The notes under the pieces are model-generated. The model was not told the DNA's origin. It worked only from the letters and a program-made list of their open reading frames with translations, and ran no database searches. Below, piece by piece: positions 41,426-49,856 of a stretch of 64,000 bases of DNA. The stretch is taken from NCBI RefSeq assembly GCF_900475885.1, contig NZ_LS483429.1, forward strand, positions 1,302,001 through 1,366,000, given 5' to 3'. Made by a program: the position numbers and the translations under genes. The stretch is from Haemophilus aegyptius (GTDB taxonomy: Bacteria; Pseudomonadota; Gammaproteobacteria; Enterobacterales; Pasteurellaceae). Positions within the stretch are counted from its first letter, which is position 1. Every line of letters begins with the position of its first letter.

Positions 41426-42508
41426 TTAATCAACGTATTCAGTTATAACACGAGGTGTTAATTTTGTAATTAGCTCGTAGCTTAAAATGCCTGTGAATTT
41501 AGCTACGGTTTCAATAGGTAATTCCTTACCCCATAGAATTACTTCATCGCCTACCAAATCTTGGCTATCTGCACCTAAATCAACAGTGAGCATATCCATT
41601 GACACACGTCCAACAATTGGTACAAGACGGCCATTTAAATAAACAGGCGTACCTTCTGGCACATCGCGCGGATAACCATCGCCATAACCCATTGCGACCA
41701 CGCCAATTTTGGTATCTCGTGGACTTGTCCAAATACCGCCGTAACCTACAGGATCGCCTTGTTTATGATGGCGAACGGCAATTAATGACGAGGTTAAATT
41801 CATCACTGGCGTTAAGCCAAACTCTTTACCGATAGTATCAGTTGGAGAAATGCCGTACATAATAATGCCTGGGCGGATACATTCCAGATGAGATTCAGGC
41901 CAGAAAAGAATGCCGCCAGAAGCTGCGATAGTGCGTTCACCTTGTTTATCTTTTGTGGCGGATAAAAAACGATAGATTTGGAGCTGAGTGTAATCTGATT
42001 CTAGTTCATCGGCTCGGCTGAAATGGCTGACAAAGCCTAAGTGCGGTTGAATTTGAGGGAGTTTTTTCAGTTCTTGATAAAAATAATCCACTTCATCAAG
42101 AGCAATGCCCAAGCGATGCATTCCCGTATCTATTTTTAACCAAACTTTAATTGGACTTGGTAAATTCGCACGTTTTAAAGCATCAAGCTGTTCGTGATTG
42201 TGTACCACGGTTTCAATATTATTAACGGCTAGAATAGGCAAATCTTGTTCATTGAAAAAGCCTTCAAGCAATAAAATCGGTTTAGTGATGCCGTTTGAGC
42301 GTAATGCTAAAGCCTCTTCTAAACGTGCTACCCCAAAGCAATCGACGCTTTGTTCTAAGGTTGAAGCAACGAATACAACGCCGTGACCATAAGCGTTTGC
42401 TTTAACCACCGCAATAATTTTGCTATTTGGTGCTTTTTGTTTAATTATTTCTAAATTCTGTTTTAAGGCGTGCGAACTGATTTTCGCTGTCGCCGGTTTT
42501 ACGTTCAT
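41426..42508 (-). CDS. alr: Alr, alanine racemase
   Basis: A protein of 360 residues that makes D-Ala for peptidoglycan. The PLP lysine is in IAVVKANAYGHG (residue about 34). The opposing catalytic Tyr lies in the region VGYGGIWTSPRDTKIGVVAMGYGDGYPR. The C-terminal beta domain holds VGRVSMDMLTVDLG. It is immediately downstream of dnaB (nine bases), as dnaB-alr is ordered in many gammaproteobacteria. Confidence 0.96.
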   Translation of the reverse strand: MNVKPATAKISSHALKQNLEIIKQKAPNSKIIAVVKANAYGHGVVFVASTLEQSVDCFGVARLEEALALRSNGITKPILLLEGFFNEQDLPILAVNNIETVVHNHEQLDALKRANLPSPIKVWLKIDTGMHRLGIALDEVDYFYQELKKLPQIQPHLGFVSHFSRADELESDYTQLQIYRFLSATKDKQGERTIAASGGILFWPESHLECIRPGIIMYGISPTDTIGKEFGLTPVMNLTSSLIAVRHHKQGDPVGYGGIWTSPRDTKIGVVAMGYGDGYPRDVPEGTPVYLNGRLVPIVGRVSMDMLTVDLGADSQDLVGDEVILWGKELPIETVAKFTGILSYELITKLTPRVITEYVD

Positions 42509-42517
42509 TATTTTTCC

Positions 42518-43924
42518 TTAATAATCATCTCGATATTCACGTTGTTCGGCGAGATTGTCGAAGCGTGAAAATTGTCCATTAAATTTTAACCGCACTCGAC
42601 CAATTGGGCCGTTACGCTGTTTACCGATAATAATTTCTGCAACACCTTTATCTTCCGAGTTATCGTTATAGACTTCATCTCGGTAAATAAACATAATCAA
42701 GTCTGCATCTTGTTCAATGGAGCCAGATTCACGTAAATCTGAGTTTACAGGGCGTTTGTCTCCACGTTGCTCTAAAGTACGATTTAACTGAGAAAGGGCG
42801 ACTACTGGCACTTGTAATTCTTTGGCGAGTGCTTTGAGGGAACGAGAAATTTCTGCGATTTCTAATGTTCGGTTATCTGAAAATGCGGGTGCGCGCATTA
42901 ATTGCAAATAATCCACCATAATCATACTTAATCCACCATTTTCACGATAAACTCGGCGTGCGCGCGAACGAACATCGGTAGGTGTTAGACCTGAAGAATC
43001 ATCGATAAAAAGATTATTTTTTTGCTTGAACATTCCTACTACGCTGGCAATTTTGTTCCACTCGATTTCATCTAAATTTTGCCCTGTACGGATTTTAGTT
43101 TGATCAACACGAGCAAGGGAAGCGATCATACGCATCATAATTTGTTCTGCAGGCATTTCTAAACTAAATACTAAAACAGGTTTTTCACTTGCCATTGCGG
43201 CATTTTCGCAAAGGTTCATGGCGAAAGTAGTTTTACCCATTGACGGACGTGCCGCAACGATAATTAAGTCAGAAGGTTGTAAACCAGCCGTTTTTTTATC
43301 AAGATCAGTGAAACCTGTCGTAATGCCTGTTACGCCAGAATGATTTTCAAGTTTGCTTAAAATATCGATTTTTTCAATGGTACTTTCTAGCACATTGATC
43401 ACATTCTGCGGGCCTTCGCTAGAAGTTGTTCGTTTTTCTGCAATCGCAAATACTTCACGCTCAGCCTCATCAAGAATTAACTTAATGTCTTGCCCTTTAG
43501 GAGAATAGCTATTTTCGGCAATGCGATTCCCTACCGAAATAAGTTCTCGTAATATGGCTTTCTCGCGCACGATATCTGCATAAGCCAAAATATTAATGGC
43601 GTTCGGAGTATTATTGGAAAGCTCTGCTAGATAGGCAAATCCACCTACTTCATCGCTTACACCACGGCTTCTTAAGGCTTGATCTAGCGTAATTAAATCA
43701 ATAGGCGATTGATTACGCATTAGATGTTCCATTTCTGTAAAAATTAGACGATGCTGAAAAGTATAAAAATCGTCAGCAATCACACGTTCAGCAATGCCAT
43801 CCCAATGTTGATTGCTCAGCATGATGCCACCCAACACGGCTTGTTCAGCCTCAATTGAGTGCGGAGGAATGCTAACTTGTGCTGTTTTTTTGTCTGAAGA
43901 TTTGATTTGAGGTTGTGATGCCAT
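42518..43924 (-). CDS. dnaB: DnaB, replicative helicase
   Basis: A protein of 468 residues from the ATG at 43924 (MASQPQIKSSD); a much longer in-frame extension to 44032 reads as non-coding and contains an uptake signal. The N-terminal domain has PPHSIEAEQAVLGGIML. The RecA-like motor has Walker A ARPSMGKTTFAMN and DYLQLMR, and the arginine finger lies in RESGSIEQDADLIMFIYRDE. It is the hexameric fork helicase, loaded by DnaC-like factors. Confidence 0.95.
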   Translation of the reverse strand: MASQPQIKSSDKKTAQVSIPPHSIEAEQAVLGGIMLSNQHWDGIAERVIADDFYTFQHRLIFTEMEHLMRNQSPIDLITLDQALRSRGVSDEVGGFAYLAELSNNTPNAINILAYADIVREKAILRELISVGNRIAENSYSPKGQDIKLILDEAEREVFAIAEKRTTSSEGPQNVINVLESTIEKIDILSKLENHSGVTGITTGFTDLDKKTAGLQPSDLIIVAARPSMGKTTFAMNLCENAAMASEKPVLVFSLEMPAEQIMMRMIASLARVDQTKIRTGQNLDEIEWNKIASVVGMFKQKNNLFIDDSSGLTPTDVRSRARRVYRENGGLSMIMVDYLQLMRAPAFSDNRTLEIAEISRSLKALAKELQVPVVALSQLNRTLEQRGDKRPVNSDLRESGSIEQDADLIMFIYRDEVYNDNSEDKGVAEIIIGKQRNGPIGRVRLKFNGQFSRFDNLAEQREYRDDY

Positions 43925-44010
43925 AGGACTTATTTCGATACTAGAATGTCGCCTATGATACCGCAAATATCTATTGGATTTAAGTGAAAAGTGCGGTGAA
44001 AAAAGGAAAT

Positions 44011-44034
44011 AAAAAACGGTGGAAAAATCCACCG
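44011..44034 (-). terminator. terminator of pykA
   Basis: CGGTGG (44017-44022) and CCACCG (44029-44034), followed on the minus strand by six T. Confidence 0.8.
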
Positions 44035-44065
44035 CTCTTTTATTTTAACATATTTAGATTGTTGA

Positions 44066-45502
44066 TTATTCAACAATTAATGTACGACATACGTTAGTTT
44101 GTGTCGCACCTTGACCACCTTGGGTTACCAGCACTAAATCGCCAGTAGATAAATAACCTTTTTCTTTTAATGATTGAAGTGCTGCTTTTGCACTTGCTTC
44201 TGTACGACTTTCTTCGCCGTGATAAACTGGTGTTACACCGCGGTATAGTGCACAAAGGTTTAGGGTTTCTTGATTACGAGATAAAGCAAAGATTGGTAAG
44301 CCAGAGCTAATGCGTGACATTAATAATGGAGTACGACCTGTGCTAGTTAAAGTGACGATTGCCGCTACACCTTTCATGTGGTTTGCTGCATACATTGCAG
44401 ACATCGCAACAGATTCTTCAATGGTTTCAAATTCTTTATCCATACGGTGACGAGAAACGTTAATGCTTGGCATTTTTTCTGCACCTAAACATACGCTAGC
44501 CATTGCTGCCACTGTTTCAGAAGGATATTGACCTGCTGCTGTTTCTGCAGAAAGCATAACTGCATCAGTTCCATCTAATACTGCGTTTGCAACGTCCATC
44601 ACTTCAGCACGCGTTGGCATTGGGTTACTAATCATTGATTCCATCATTTGAGTCGCTGTAATTACAGCACGATTTAATTGACGTGAACGACGAATTAATT
44701 TTTTCTGTACACCGACTAATTCAGGATCGCCGATTTCTACACCTAAGTCACCACGTGCAACCATAATTACATCAGAGGCTAAAATAATATCGTCCATGGC
44801 TTCATCATTAGCAACGGTTTCTGCACGTTCAACTTTAGCAACGATTTTTGCATTTAAACCTGCTTGTTGAGCAAGTTCACGTGCATAATTTAAATCTGCA
44901 CTTGAACGAGGGAAAGAAACGGCTAAGAAATCAACACCAATGCGTGCAGCGGTAATAATGTCGGCTTTATCTTTTTCTGTTAGGGCATCCGCAGATAAAC
45001 CGCCACCTAATTTATTGATACCTTTATTATTTGATAATGGACCACCAACAGTAACTTCAGTGAAAACTTTTGCACCATCAGTTGATAATACTTTTAATTG
45101 AACACGGCCATCATCTAATAAAAGAATGTCGCCCGGAACAACATCTTGTGGAAGCGTTTTATAGTCTAAACCAACGGATTCTTGAGTGCCTTCGCCTTTT
45201 GGTAACTCTGCATCAAGAATGAATTTATCGCCAACGTTTAAGAAAATTTTACCGTCTTTAAAAGTAGAAACACGAATTTTAGGACCTTGTAAATCACCTA
45301 AGATTGCCACGGTTTTACCTAATTTTTTCGCAATAGAACGTACACGTTCAGCACGTCCGATATGGTCATCAGGTGTACCGTGAGAGAAGTTCATACGAAC
45401 TACGTTTGCGCCCGCTGCGATAATTTTTTCAAGATTGTTATCACGGTCAGTTGATGGGCCCATAGTACATACAATCTTCGTTCTTCTTAGTCTTCTAGAC
45501 AT
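44066..45502 (-). CDS. pykA: PykA, pyruvate kinase
   Basis: A protein of 478 residues, closest in length and text to the AMP-activated PykA type. Conserved parts: [37 protein letters not shown], the catalytic Lys region AKVERAE, the metal ligands in [12 protein letters not shown], and [40 protein letters not shown]. It converts PEP and ADP to pyruvate and ATP. The next feature is the tRNA used by the prophage. Confidence 0.96.
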   Translation of the reverse strand: MSRRLRRTKIVCTMGPSTDRDNNLEKIIAAGANVVRMNFSHGTPDDHIGRAERVRSIAKKLGKTVAILGDLQGPKIRVSTFKDGKIFLNVGDKFILDAELPKGEGTQESVGLDYKTLPQDVVPGDILLLDDGRVQLKVLSTDGAKVFTEVTVGGPLSNNKGINKLGGGLSADALTEKDKADIITAARIGVDFLAVSFPRSSADLNYARELAQQAGLNAKIVAKVERAETVANDEAMDDIILASDVIMVARGDLGVEIGDPELVGVQKKLIRRSRQLNRAVITATQMMESMISNPMPTRAEVMDVANAVLDGTDAVMLSAETAAGQYPSETVAAMASVCLGAEKMPSINVSRHRMDKEFETIEESVAMSAMYAANHMKGVAAIVTLTSTGRTPLLMSRISSGLPIFALSRNQETLNLCALYRGVTPVYHGEESRTEASAKAALQSLKEKGYLSTGDLVLVTQGGQGATQTNVCRTLIVE

Positions 45503-45730
45503 TATTTACTCCGTCAATAATTACAAAATTTTAAAGGTGTTATTTTACTTCGCTACATATTAGCCAGATAAAAAATCGGTGCACATTATACGCTTAAAAT
45601 TTTTGGAAATCAAAAACGGCTCAGTTATTTAAGCTGGTTTTGTTTACTTTTTTGCCAGTTATATCGGGTTTTAAGAAAAATACTTGTGTTCAAGTTAAAA
45701 ATATCTATAATCACGACTACTTCACACAGT

Positions 45731-45807
45731 GCGACTATAGCTCAGTTGGTTAGAGCACCACCTTGACATGGTGGGGGTCACTGGTTCGAGTCCAGCTAGT
45801 CGCACCA
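45731..45807 (+). tRNA. tRNA-Val (anticodon GAC)
   Basis: The cloverleaf is complete. Acceptor GCGACTA pairs with TAGTCGC. The D arm is AGCTCAGTTGGTTAGAGC. The anticodon stem is CCACC/GGTGG, with GAC at 45765-45767. The T arm is CTGGTTCGAGTCCAG, and a genomic CCA is present. It decodes GUC and GUU. The prophage integrase begins 240 bp downstream, so this gene is the probable attachment site. Confidence 0.97.
45785..45807. other. probable attL core in the tRNA-Val 3' end
   Basis: P4/lambda-type integrases of tRNA-targeting phages usually recombine in the T-arm to 3' end of the tRNA and restore it with phage DNA. The integrase lies directly downstream, so the core is expected here. The matching attR is outside the window, so exact limits cannot be given. 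Confidence 0.4.
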
Positions 45808-45890
45808 AATTTTCTTTTCAATCCCTCTCAATCCATATCAAATAAAATTTAATTTCCTGGTGAATCAAGGCGTTATCTGATTTTATAAAG

Positions 45891-46038
45891 TCAATCTATA
45901 TCAATCTATATTAATCTAACTCACTTTTTTGGTATTATATTTGGTAATATGATTTTGGATTTTTAGGTGTCGTAATACCAAAATTCATAAAAAAATTAAA
46001 AAATCACGCTTACCAAAATTATTTTCGTAATACCAAAT
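45891..46038. repeat. repeated short sites between the tRNA and int, likely Int/Xis arm sites
   Basis: TCAATCTATA is repeated directly at 45891-45900 and 45901-45910, with a degenerate third copy following. A TACCAAA motif occurs five times: inverted near 45927-45935 and 45940-45946, and direct near 45975, 46011 and 46030. The two full direct copies share CGTAATACCAAA. Such clusters beside attP are typical of integrase arm-type or excisionase sites and may also repress int. Confidence 0.5.
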
Positions 46039-46048
46039 GGGGGGGAGG

Positions 46049-47296
46049 ATGGCTGTATTAGTGAAACCATTAAGCATTACAGAAATCAATAATGCTAAAC
46101 CTAAAGAGAAAGACTATTCACTGTCTGATGGCCAAGGTCTTTTCTTGCTCGTAAAAATGAACGGTTCGAAAATTTGGCGATTCCAATATTATAAACCAAT
46201 TTCCAAAAAAAGAACTTTAATTAGTCTTGGTGTTTATCCTGAGATTTCATTAAAAGACGCTCGAGAGATTAGGGATTTATATCGTTCTTTGTTGGCGAAA
46301 AATATCGATCCGCAAGATTATCGTTTACAGCAAGAACAAAAAGCCATCCAAGAACGTCAATTTACCTTGAGCGAAATGGGGAGGGAATGGCTATACCTAA
46401 AGAAAAATGAAGTTGATACTGGTCGATTAAAAGAAGTGACTTTTATTGATATTGGGAAACGGTTAGAACGTCACTTGTTTAAAGTGTTGGGGCATTATTC
46501 TATTAGTGAGATTTCTGCTCCTCTTGCTATTGAGAAATTAAAACCATTAGAACGAGCAGGAAAATTGGATACATTGCATCGTATTATTGGTTATTTAAAC
46601 CAAATAATGATTTATTCGGTTAATAGAGGGGTAATTAATTATAATGCAACCGCAGATATTGGAAGGGTATTTATTCGACCAATAGCTGAAAATAACCCTA
46701 CTATTCGCCCAGAGCAATTACCTAAATTGTTTGAAGATTTGCAGAATAGTACCCTTGAAATTGAAACTCGTTGTGCATTAGAGCTACTACTGCTTACCGC
46801 AGGTCGGGCTGGGGCTATTACTCAATTAGAATGGGAAAATGTAGATTTCGAAAACAGCTTATTGAATATACCGAAAGAAAAAATGAAGGGGCGACAAGGT
46901 AAAGTACAAGATTTTATCTTGCCATTATCCAAACAAGCTGTAACGATTTTGCGTTTGTTACAGAAGTTGAATCGTTGCAATAGTAAGTTTGTTTTCCCTA
47001 GCAAAAAAAATCCAAGACAGCCTATATCGAAAGAGACGCCAAATAAAGCACTTGGACGGATCGGTTATAGGAATATTTTGACCGCACATGGTTTACGATC
47101 TGTTTTTAGCACAGCTATGAATGAGGCTGAATTTAACAGTGAGATTATTGAGGTGTGCTTGGCACATTTTGAATATTCTTCCGTTCGTGGCACATACAAT
47201 AAAGCAAAGTATATGCCACAACGGATCGAATATATGCAGTGGTGGGGGAATTTTGTAGAAGAGGCATCTGATGGGAAAGCATTAATGGGCTGCTAA
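46049..47296 (+). CDS. int: prophage tyrosine-recombinase integrase
   Basis: A protein of 415 residues from the ATG at 46049 (GGAGG just upstream). It is P4-type: an N-terminal DUF4102-like arm domain (LSDGQGLFLLVKMNGSKIWRFQY...LISLGVYPEISLKDAREIRDLYRSLL), a core-binding SAM-like region (about 105-200), and a catalytic domain with Arg in TAGRAGAITQLEW, HxxR in AHGLRSVF, the second His in LAHFEYSSVRG and Tyr in GTYNKAKY. It should integrate at the tRNA-Val gene. The 3' end overlaps the convergent alpA-like gene by four bases. Confidence 0.94.
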   Translation: MAVLVKPLSITEINNAKPKEKDYSLSDGQGLFLLVKMNGSKIWRFQYYKPISKKRTLISLGVYPEISLKDAREIRDLYRSLLAKNIDPQDYRLQQEQKAIQERQFTLSEMGREWLYLKKNEVDTGRLKEVTFIDIGKRLERHLFKVLGHYSISEISAPLAIEKLKPLERAGKLDTLHRIIGYLNQIMIYSVNRGVINYNATADIGRVFIRPIAENNPTIRPEQLPKLFEDLQNSTLEIETRCALELLLLTAGRAGAITQLEWENVDFENSLLNIPKEKMKGRQGKVQDFILPLSKQAVTILRLLQKLNRCNSKFVFPSKKNPRQPISKETPNKALGRIGYRNILTAHGLRSVFSTAMNEAEFNSEIIEVCLAHFEYSSVRGTYNKAKYMPQRIEYMQWWGNFVEEASDGKALMGC

Positions 47297-47493
47297 GATG
47301 AATAGCAGCCTGATTCAATTCTTTCAATGTAGTCATTTATTTGTGCATCAGTCCAAAAATTATTCCCACCGACTAGATGAGGCTTTGGAAAATTGGGGTC
47401 GTTTTTTATCTTTCTGTAAATTGTTGGTGCGCTCATATCTAATAAACTAGAAACAGTTTTCAAATTATGTAATTTTCTTGTCGTAGATTCCAT
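47293..47493 (-). CDS. AlpA-family excisionase/regulator
   Basis: A protein of 66 residues from the ATG at 47493 with GGAGGA upstream. It has a winged/MerR-like helix-turn-helix: VSSLLDMSAPTIYRKIKNDPNFPKPHLVGGNNFWTDAQINDYIERI, the AlpA pattern (PxP... and W at the wing). It probably directs excision together with Int. It is convergent with int. Confidence 0.88.
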   Translation of the reverse strand: MESTTRKLHNLKTVSSLLDMSAPTIYRKIKNDPNFPKPHLVGGNNFWTDAQINDYIERIESGCYSS

Positions 47494-47533
47494 ATTTCCT
47501 CCAATAAAAACCGCCCATAAGAGCGGTGGTTCG

Positions 47534-47653
47534 TTAATACTGTTGTGTCTGTTCGGTGTGACAGATTTTACCGTCACAGTCTTGATTAAGGTTTAGGGCG
47601 TGCGCCATATACACTACAAATGCACACACGAGCGTAATGATTAATTTGTTCAT
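47534..47653 (-). CDS. 39-residue exported or membrane peptide, copy 1
   Basis: The peptide has a strong SD (AAGGAAC six bases before ATG) and begins MNKLIITLVCAFVVYMAHALN. It is a hydrophobic signal-like segment followed by a CDGKIC pair. The first 34 residues are repeated in a second copy at 54664-54792 with silent differences, which supports real coding. It lies directly downstream of antirepressor copy 1. The function is not recognised. Confidence 0.65.
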   Translation of the reverse strand: MNKLIITLVCAFVVYMAHALNLNQDCDGKICHTEQTQQY

Positions 47654-47731
47654 TTTCTGTTCCTTTTGTCGGATTTTAGGTGTGAGAATCCGCCGCAGGC
47701 TTAAAAAAGTGCGGTCGGATTTTGTGATGTT

Positions 47732-48586
47732 TTAGAGAATATCTAGCTGAAAGCCTGTTGCTTTAGGGTTATAGGCTCGAAGATATTTTAATACACGCCA
47801 GTTATTACCCTGCTCGCATTCAAATTGCTCTGTAATGCGTGTCAATACGTTATGGGCATGACGGAGAGTGCTGCGATATTCGTAAGCCATGCTATAAACG
47901 GAAGCAGCGTAGTGCGAACCAATTTGTTTTAATGCTGGGTGAAGTACTTGGCAAAGTTCCGTGCCACGCAATAAAGCGAACCACGCCCAAACGAGCTGTT
48001 GTAGGTCATGTTCTGTAAATTCACGGGTGTATTTCTTTTCGACTGATGGCAAGACAATAGGCTGTAAGTTCATAATGAACGCCATTGCATTGCCGTATTG
48101 GTCTTGTGGTAACTGGTCGTATTTGGCAATGTGGAACATGGCTTTTAATTGGCGGTAAATCTCTTGCCAGTGTAAGCCTGTTCTGTGGTGCGCTTGTTGC
48201 ACCGCAGATTGAATTGCTTGTTGTTGCTCTGGTGTAATTGTGTTTGGTAAAAGTGCGGTCGATTTTTTGACTTCTTCATCTAAAACATCGAGTACCCATT
48301 TTCTAAACGCTTTGGCGATTTTGGTGCGAGCAAACATTGCAATTAGGTGTGCGCCACGCAATGAGAAAATACGCACTTTTTGTAATCCGCCTGCCGTTGG
48401 CATGTCGATAAGTGCGGTCATTTTTTCGGTAAATTCGTCGCGGTGACGGTCGTAGATATTTTTAACAGACTTAAAAGGATCTGAATAACCTAATGCTTTG
48501 CCGATCTCTGTAACCGTTAACCAAATTTGGTTGTTTTGATTGATAACCGAAAGAGTAGTTGTTTGGAAAGTTAATGTAGTAGTCAT
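47732..48586 (-). CDS. BRO-N phage antirepressor, copy 1
   Basis: A protein of 284 residues. An N-terminal BRO-N domain (about 1-105; LTVTEIGKALGYSDPFKSVKNIYDRHRDEF ... VRIFSLRGAHLIAMFARTKIAKAFRKWVLDVLD) is joined to a C-terminal P22-AR-type domain. GGAGG lies 9 bases before the ATG. From about residue 65 onward it is nearly identical to copy 2 (54867-55718), while residues 18-64 differ. It would inactivate the CI-like repressor when expressed. A C4-type RNA (48795-48877) is encoded upstream and is predicted to block translation of the leader. Confidence 0.9.
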   Translation of the reverse strand: MTTTLTFQTTTLSVINQNNQIWLTVTEIGKALGYSDPFKSVKNIYDRHRDEFTEKMTALIDMPTAGGLQKVRIFSLRGAHLIAMFARTKIAKAFRKWVLDVLDEEVKKSTALLPNTITPEQQQAIQSAVQQAHHRTGLHWQEIYRQLKAMFHIAKYDQLPQDQYGNAMAFIMNLQPIVLPSVEKKYTREFTEHDLQQLVWAWFALLRGTELCQVLHPALKQIGSHYAASVYSMAYEYRSTLRHAHNVLTRITEQFECEQGNNWRVLKYLRAYNPKATGFQLDIL

Positions 48587-48659
48587 TTTGACTGCCTCCG
48601 TGTTTAAGTTTTAAAAACTCATCACAAGCAACGCCAATTACTGGTGATGAACTGATCAA
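48471..48659 (-). CDS. Icd-like leader frame overlapping antirepressor copy 1 (tentative)
   Basis: A frame of about 62 codons (TTG at 48659, possibly starting further upstream) reads LISSSPVIGVACDEFLKLKHGGSQ before running out of frame into the antirepressor gene. A related IERS...SISSSPV frame is present upstream of copy 2. In P1, icd overlaps ant in this way and C4 RNA stops icd translation, which in turn stops ant. The start codon is uncertain. The C4 target segments lie at 48662-48680, just upstream. Confidence 0.4.
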   Translation of the reverse strand: MISSSPVIGVACDEFLKLKHGGSQNDYYINFPNNYSFGYQSKQPNLVNGYRDRQSIRLFRSF

Positions 48660-48794
48660 GGTTGGCGTACCGTAACACGGTGTAAACGGCGATCTTTCGA
48701 TCCCTTAACCAGTCCATCATTGACTACTTTTGGAAGGGGGGTATCAAACTGATGTACCCCTTTAAAAGGGTTTGATTTTCTGTTTTTCGGCTAT

Positions 48795-48877
48795 AAAAAA
48801 AGCCACCATTTAGGCGACTATTGTTTCTAACCGCCGTGTTATTCAGGAACGCCAATTCCCGACTTTCTGTTGAAAGT
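48795..48877 (-). ncRNA. C4-type antisense RNA no. 4, paired with antirepressor copy 1
   Basis: Its promoter is TTGACA (48912-48907), 17 bp, TAGGAT (48889-48884). The RNA opens with the hairpin ACTTTC-AACA-GAAAGT and ends in a stem with seven T at 48801-48795. Segment a' TTGGCGT (48855-48849) is complementary to ACGCCAA in the antirepressor leader (48668-48662). Segment b' TAACACGG (48841-48834) is complementary to CCGTGTTA (48680-48673). Outer ACCGCC/GGCGGT symmetry spans the element. Confidence 0.75.
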
Positions 48878-48886
48878 GAGAATATC

Positions 48887-49033
48887 CTAAATGATTGGGC
48901 GGTGGGTGTCAAGACGTAAGAATAAAACAGGTTTATGTTTTTCATCACCACCACTAGCTTTGTGTAAGTCAGTTAATGAAAAGAGATTATCTAATTGACG
49001 AATAGAAGTGTCTAGAATTGCTAAGTTTGACAT
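48887..49033 (-). pseudogene. truncated KilA-N domain protein
   Basis: A reading frame of 48 residues begins MSNLAILDTSIRQLDNLFSL and continues TDLHKASGGDEKHKPVLFLR before ending in LDTHRPII. The LFSLTDLHKASGG-KHKP text is the start of a KilA-N DNA-binding domain, normally about 100 residues plus a C-terminal domain. Homology stops exactly where the promoter of C4 RNA no. 4 begins, so a module junction has cut the gene. AGGAT precedes the start. It may still be translated. Confidence 0.7.
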
Positions 49034-49084
49034 AATTTTTTATCCTATGAGTAATTTTACAAAACCCTACTGTTGAGATAGGGC

Positions 49085-49163
49085 GATCGGGTGCTTCAAC
49101 ATTGCTCATAGACAGCCTTTCGTTTTCCCTTGCGGTATTATATGTACGAAACGCCACCCGATC
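49085..49163 (-). promoter_or_regulatory. C4-target leader upstream of the KilA-N fragment
   Basis: The leader is closed by GATCGGGTG/CACCCGATC (9 bp), with an inner TTTCGT/ACGAAA stem. It contains target b CTATGAG (49111-49105) and target a TGTTGAAGCACC (49101-49090), complementary to C4 RNA no. 3. It ends 51 bp before the KilA-N start. A short CCCTA/TAGGG hairpin with TTTT follows. Confidence 0.65.
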
Positions 49164-49176
49164 ATAAAATCAGGAT

Positions 49177-49242
49177 AAAAAAATACCGCACTTAATGCGG
49201 TCTGTTCCGCTATGAGTCATTGGTGTGTTGAGCACCGTTAGC
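49177..49242 (-). ncRNA. C4-type antisense RNA no. 3, paired with the KilA-N leader
   Basis: TTCCGCTA/TAGCGGAA closes an 8-bp stem (49246-49239 with 49212-49205). Inside, GGTGCTCAACA (49236-49226) pairs with TGTTGAAGCACC of the leader with one bulge, and CTCATAG (49216-49210) pairs with CTATGAG. The terminator ACCGCATTAAGTGCGGT with seven T ends at 49177. The promoter is weaker than in the other modules (TTTACA, 16 bp, TATATT). Confidence 0.65.
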
Positions 49243-49371
49243 GGAATAATATAACAAAAAAGCCTGTGTTGTAAACAGGCTTTATCAAATTCTTTCATTT
49301 TCAATTTTGTAGGGTGATCGGGCTTCAACAACCGCTTGGTTTTCTGAAATTGACCAGTTTCGACACTGGGC

Positions 49372-49447
49372 GTCGGGAGGTTCGAAAGCCTGTAAAGGTT
49401 AGGCTGGAGTTATTCCCCGAAGGTCTTTTATTCCTCGCCCTCCCGAC
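49372..49447 (-). promoter_or_regulatory. C4-target leader without a downstream gene (orphan)
   Basis: The leader is closed by GTCGGGAGG/CCTCCCGAC. It contains CCTTTAC (49398-49392) and TTTCGAACC (49387-49379), complementary to C4 RNA no. 2. The conserved AATAA...ACC-TTCG-GGGGAATAA hairpin is shared with the leaders at 49085 and 50029. No antirepressor follows; the next element is the promoter of C4 RNA no. 3. Confidence 0.6.
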
Positions 49448-49466
49448 ATTGTCGAGATTTCGGCAT

Positions 49467-49529
49467 AAAAAAAGACCGCACTTTTGGCGATCCACTTACT
49501 ACCGCCTTTACTAGGTTTCGACACCTTGA
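49467..49529 (-). ncRNA. C4-type antisense RNA no. 2 (orphan module)
   Basis: The promoter is TTGACA (49563-49558), 17 bp, TACTAT (49540-49535). The RNA contains a' GGTGTCGAAA (49525-49516) and b' GTAAAGG (49511-49505), complementary to the leader at 49379-49398, within CGCCT/AGGCG. The terminator ends in seven T (49473-49467). The promoter is divergent from the small-peptide promoter at 49597. Confidence 0.65.
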
Positions 49530-49596
49530 GGCGAATAGTAGTTTAGTTTTATAGGGGTGTCAAGTAGAAAATATATTTAAAACTATAAAAAATCAT

Positions 49597-49625
49597 TTGC
49601 TAAATATTGTAGTTTAAACTATAAT
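49597..49625 (+). promoter_or_regulatory. strong promoter with palindromic operator
   Basis: TTGCTA (49597-49602) and a perfect TATAAT (49620-49625) with 17 bp between. TAGTTTAAACTA at 49610-49621 is a perfect 12-bp palindrome, extendable with mismatches, overlapping the -10. It is the likely site of a dimeric repressor, perhaps the ribbon-helix-helix protein encoded at 49857. Confidence 0.7.
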
Positions 49626-49700
49626 AAATTTGTTTTCAGAAGGGCTGAAAATGAAGAAGCCGCCCTTTGTGAGAGCGGCAAATAAAAAAGGAACTGGATT

Positions 49701-49760
49701 ATGTGTATTAAGCTGTTAATCCTAGTTATTTTAATCTTAGTAAGCCTGCCAGCTTGCTAG
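49701..49760 (+). CDS. 19-residue hydrophobic peptide, Ibs-like type I toxin candidate
   Basis: The frame reads MCIKLLILVILILVSLPAC and stops. It closely resembles E. coli Ibs toxins (a 19-residue Leu/Ile/Val run with a Ser near the end). AAGGA lies about 10 bases upstream. The leader has two hairpins (TTTTCAG/CTGAAAA and GCCGC/GCGGC), and the gene is followed by CCTAGTG...CACTAGG. Ibs toxins depolarise the membrane and are silenced by a Sib antisense RNA; I cannot locate an antisense promoter with confidence. Too short for gene finders. Confidence 0.6.
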   Translation: MCIKLLILVILILVSLPAC

Positions 49761-49856
49761 ATTAGAATCTAAAAGTCCTAGTGGCGGCTGCCACCGTCAC
49801 TAGGCAGTTCCCAAATAGTATAGCTTGTCGTATTTTTTGTCAATAAAGAGGTTGCT

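Noticed and set aside
43925..44032. 36-residue N-terminal extension of DnaB
   Set aside because: The sequence before MASQPQ contains an uptake signal and is unlike any DnaB N-terminus.
49314..49514. 66-codon plus-strand frame in the C4 region
   Set aside because: It runs antisense through a structured leader and a C4 RNA with its terminator, has no SD and no protein-like composition.
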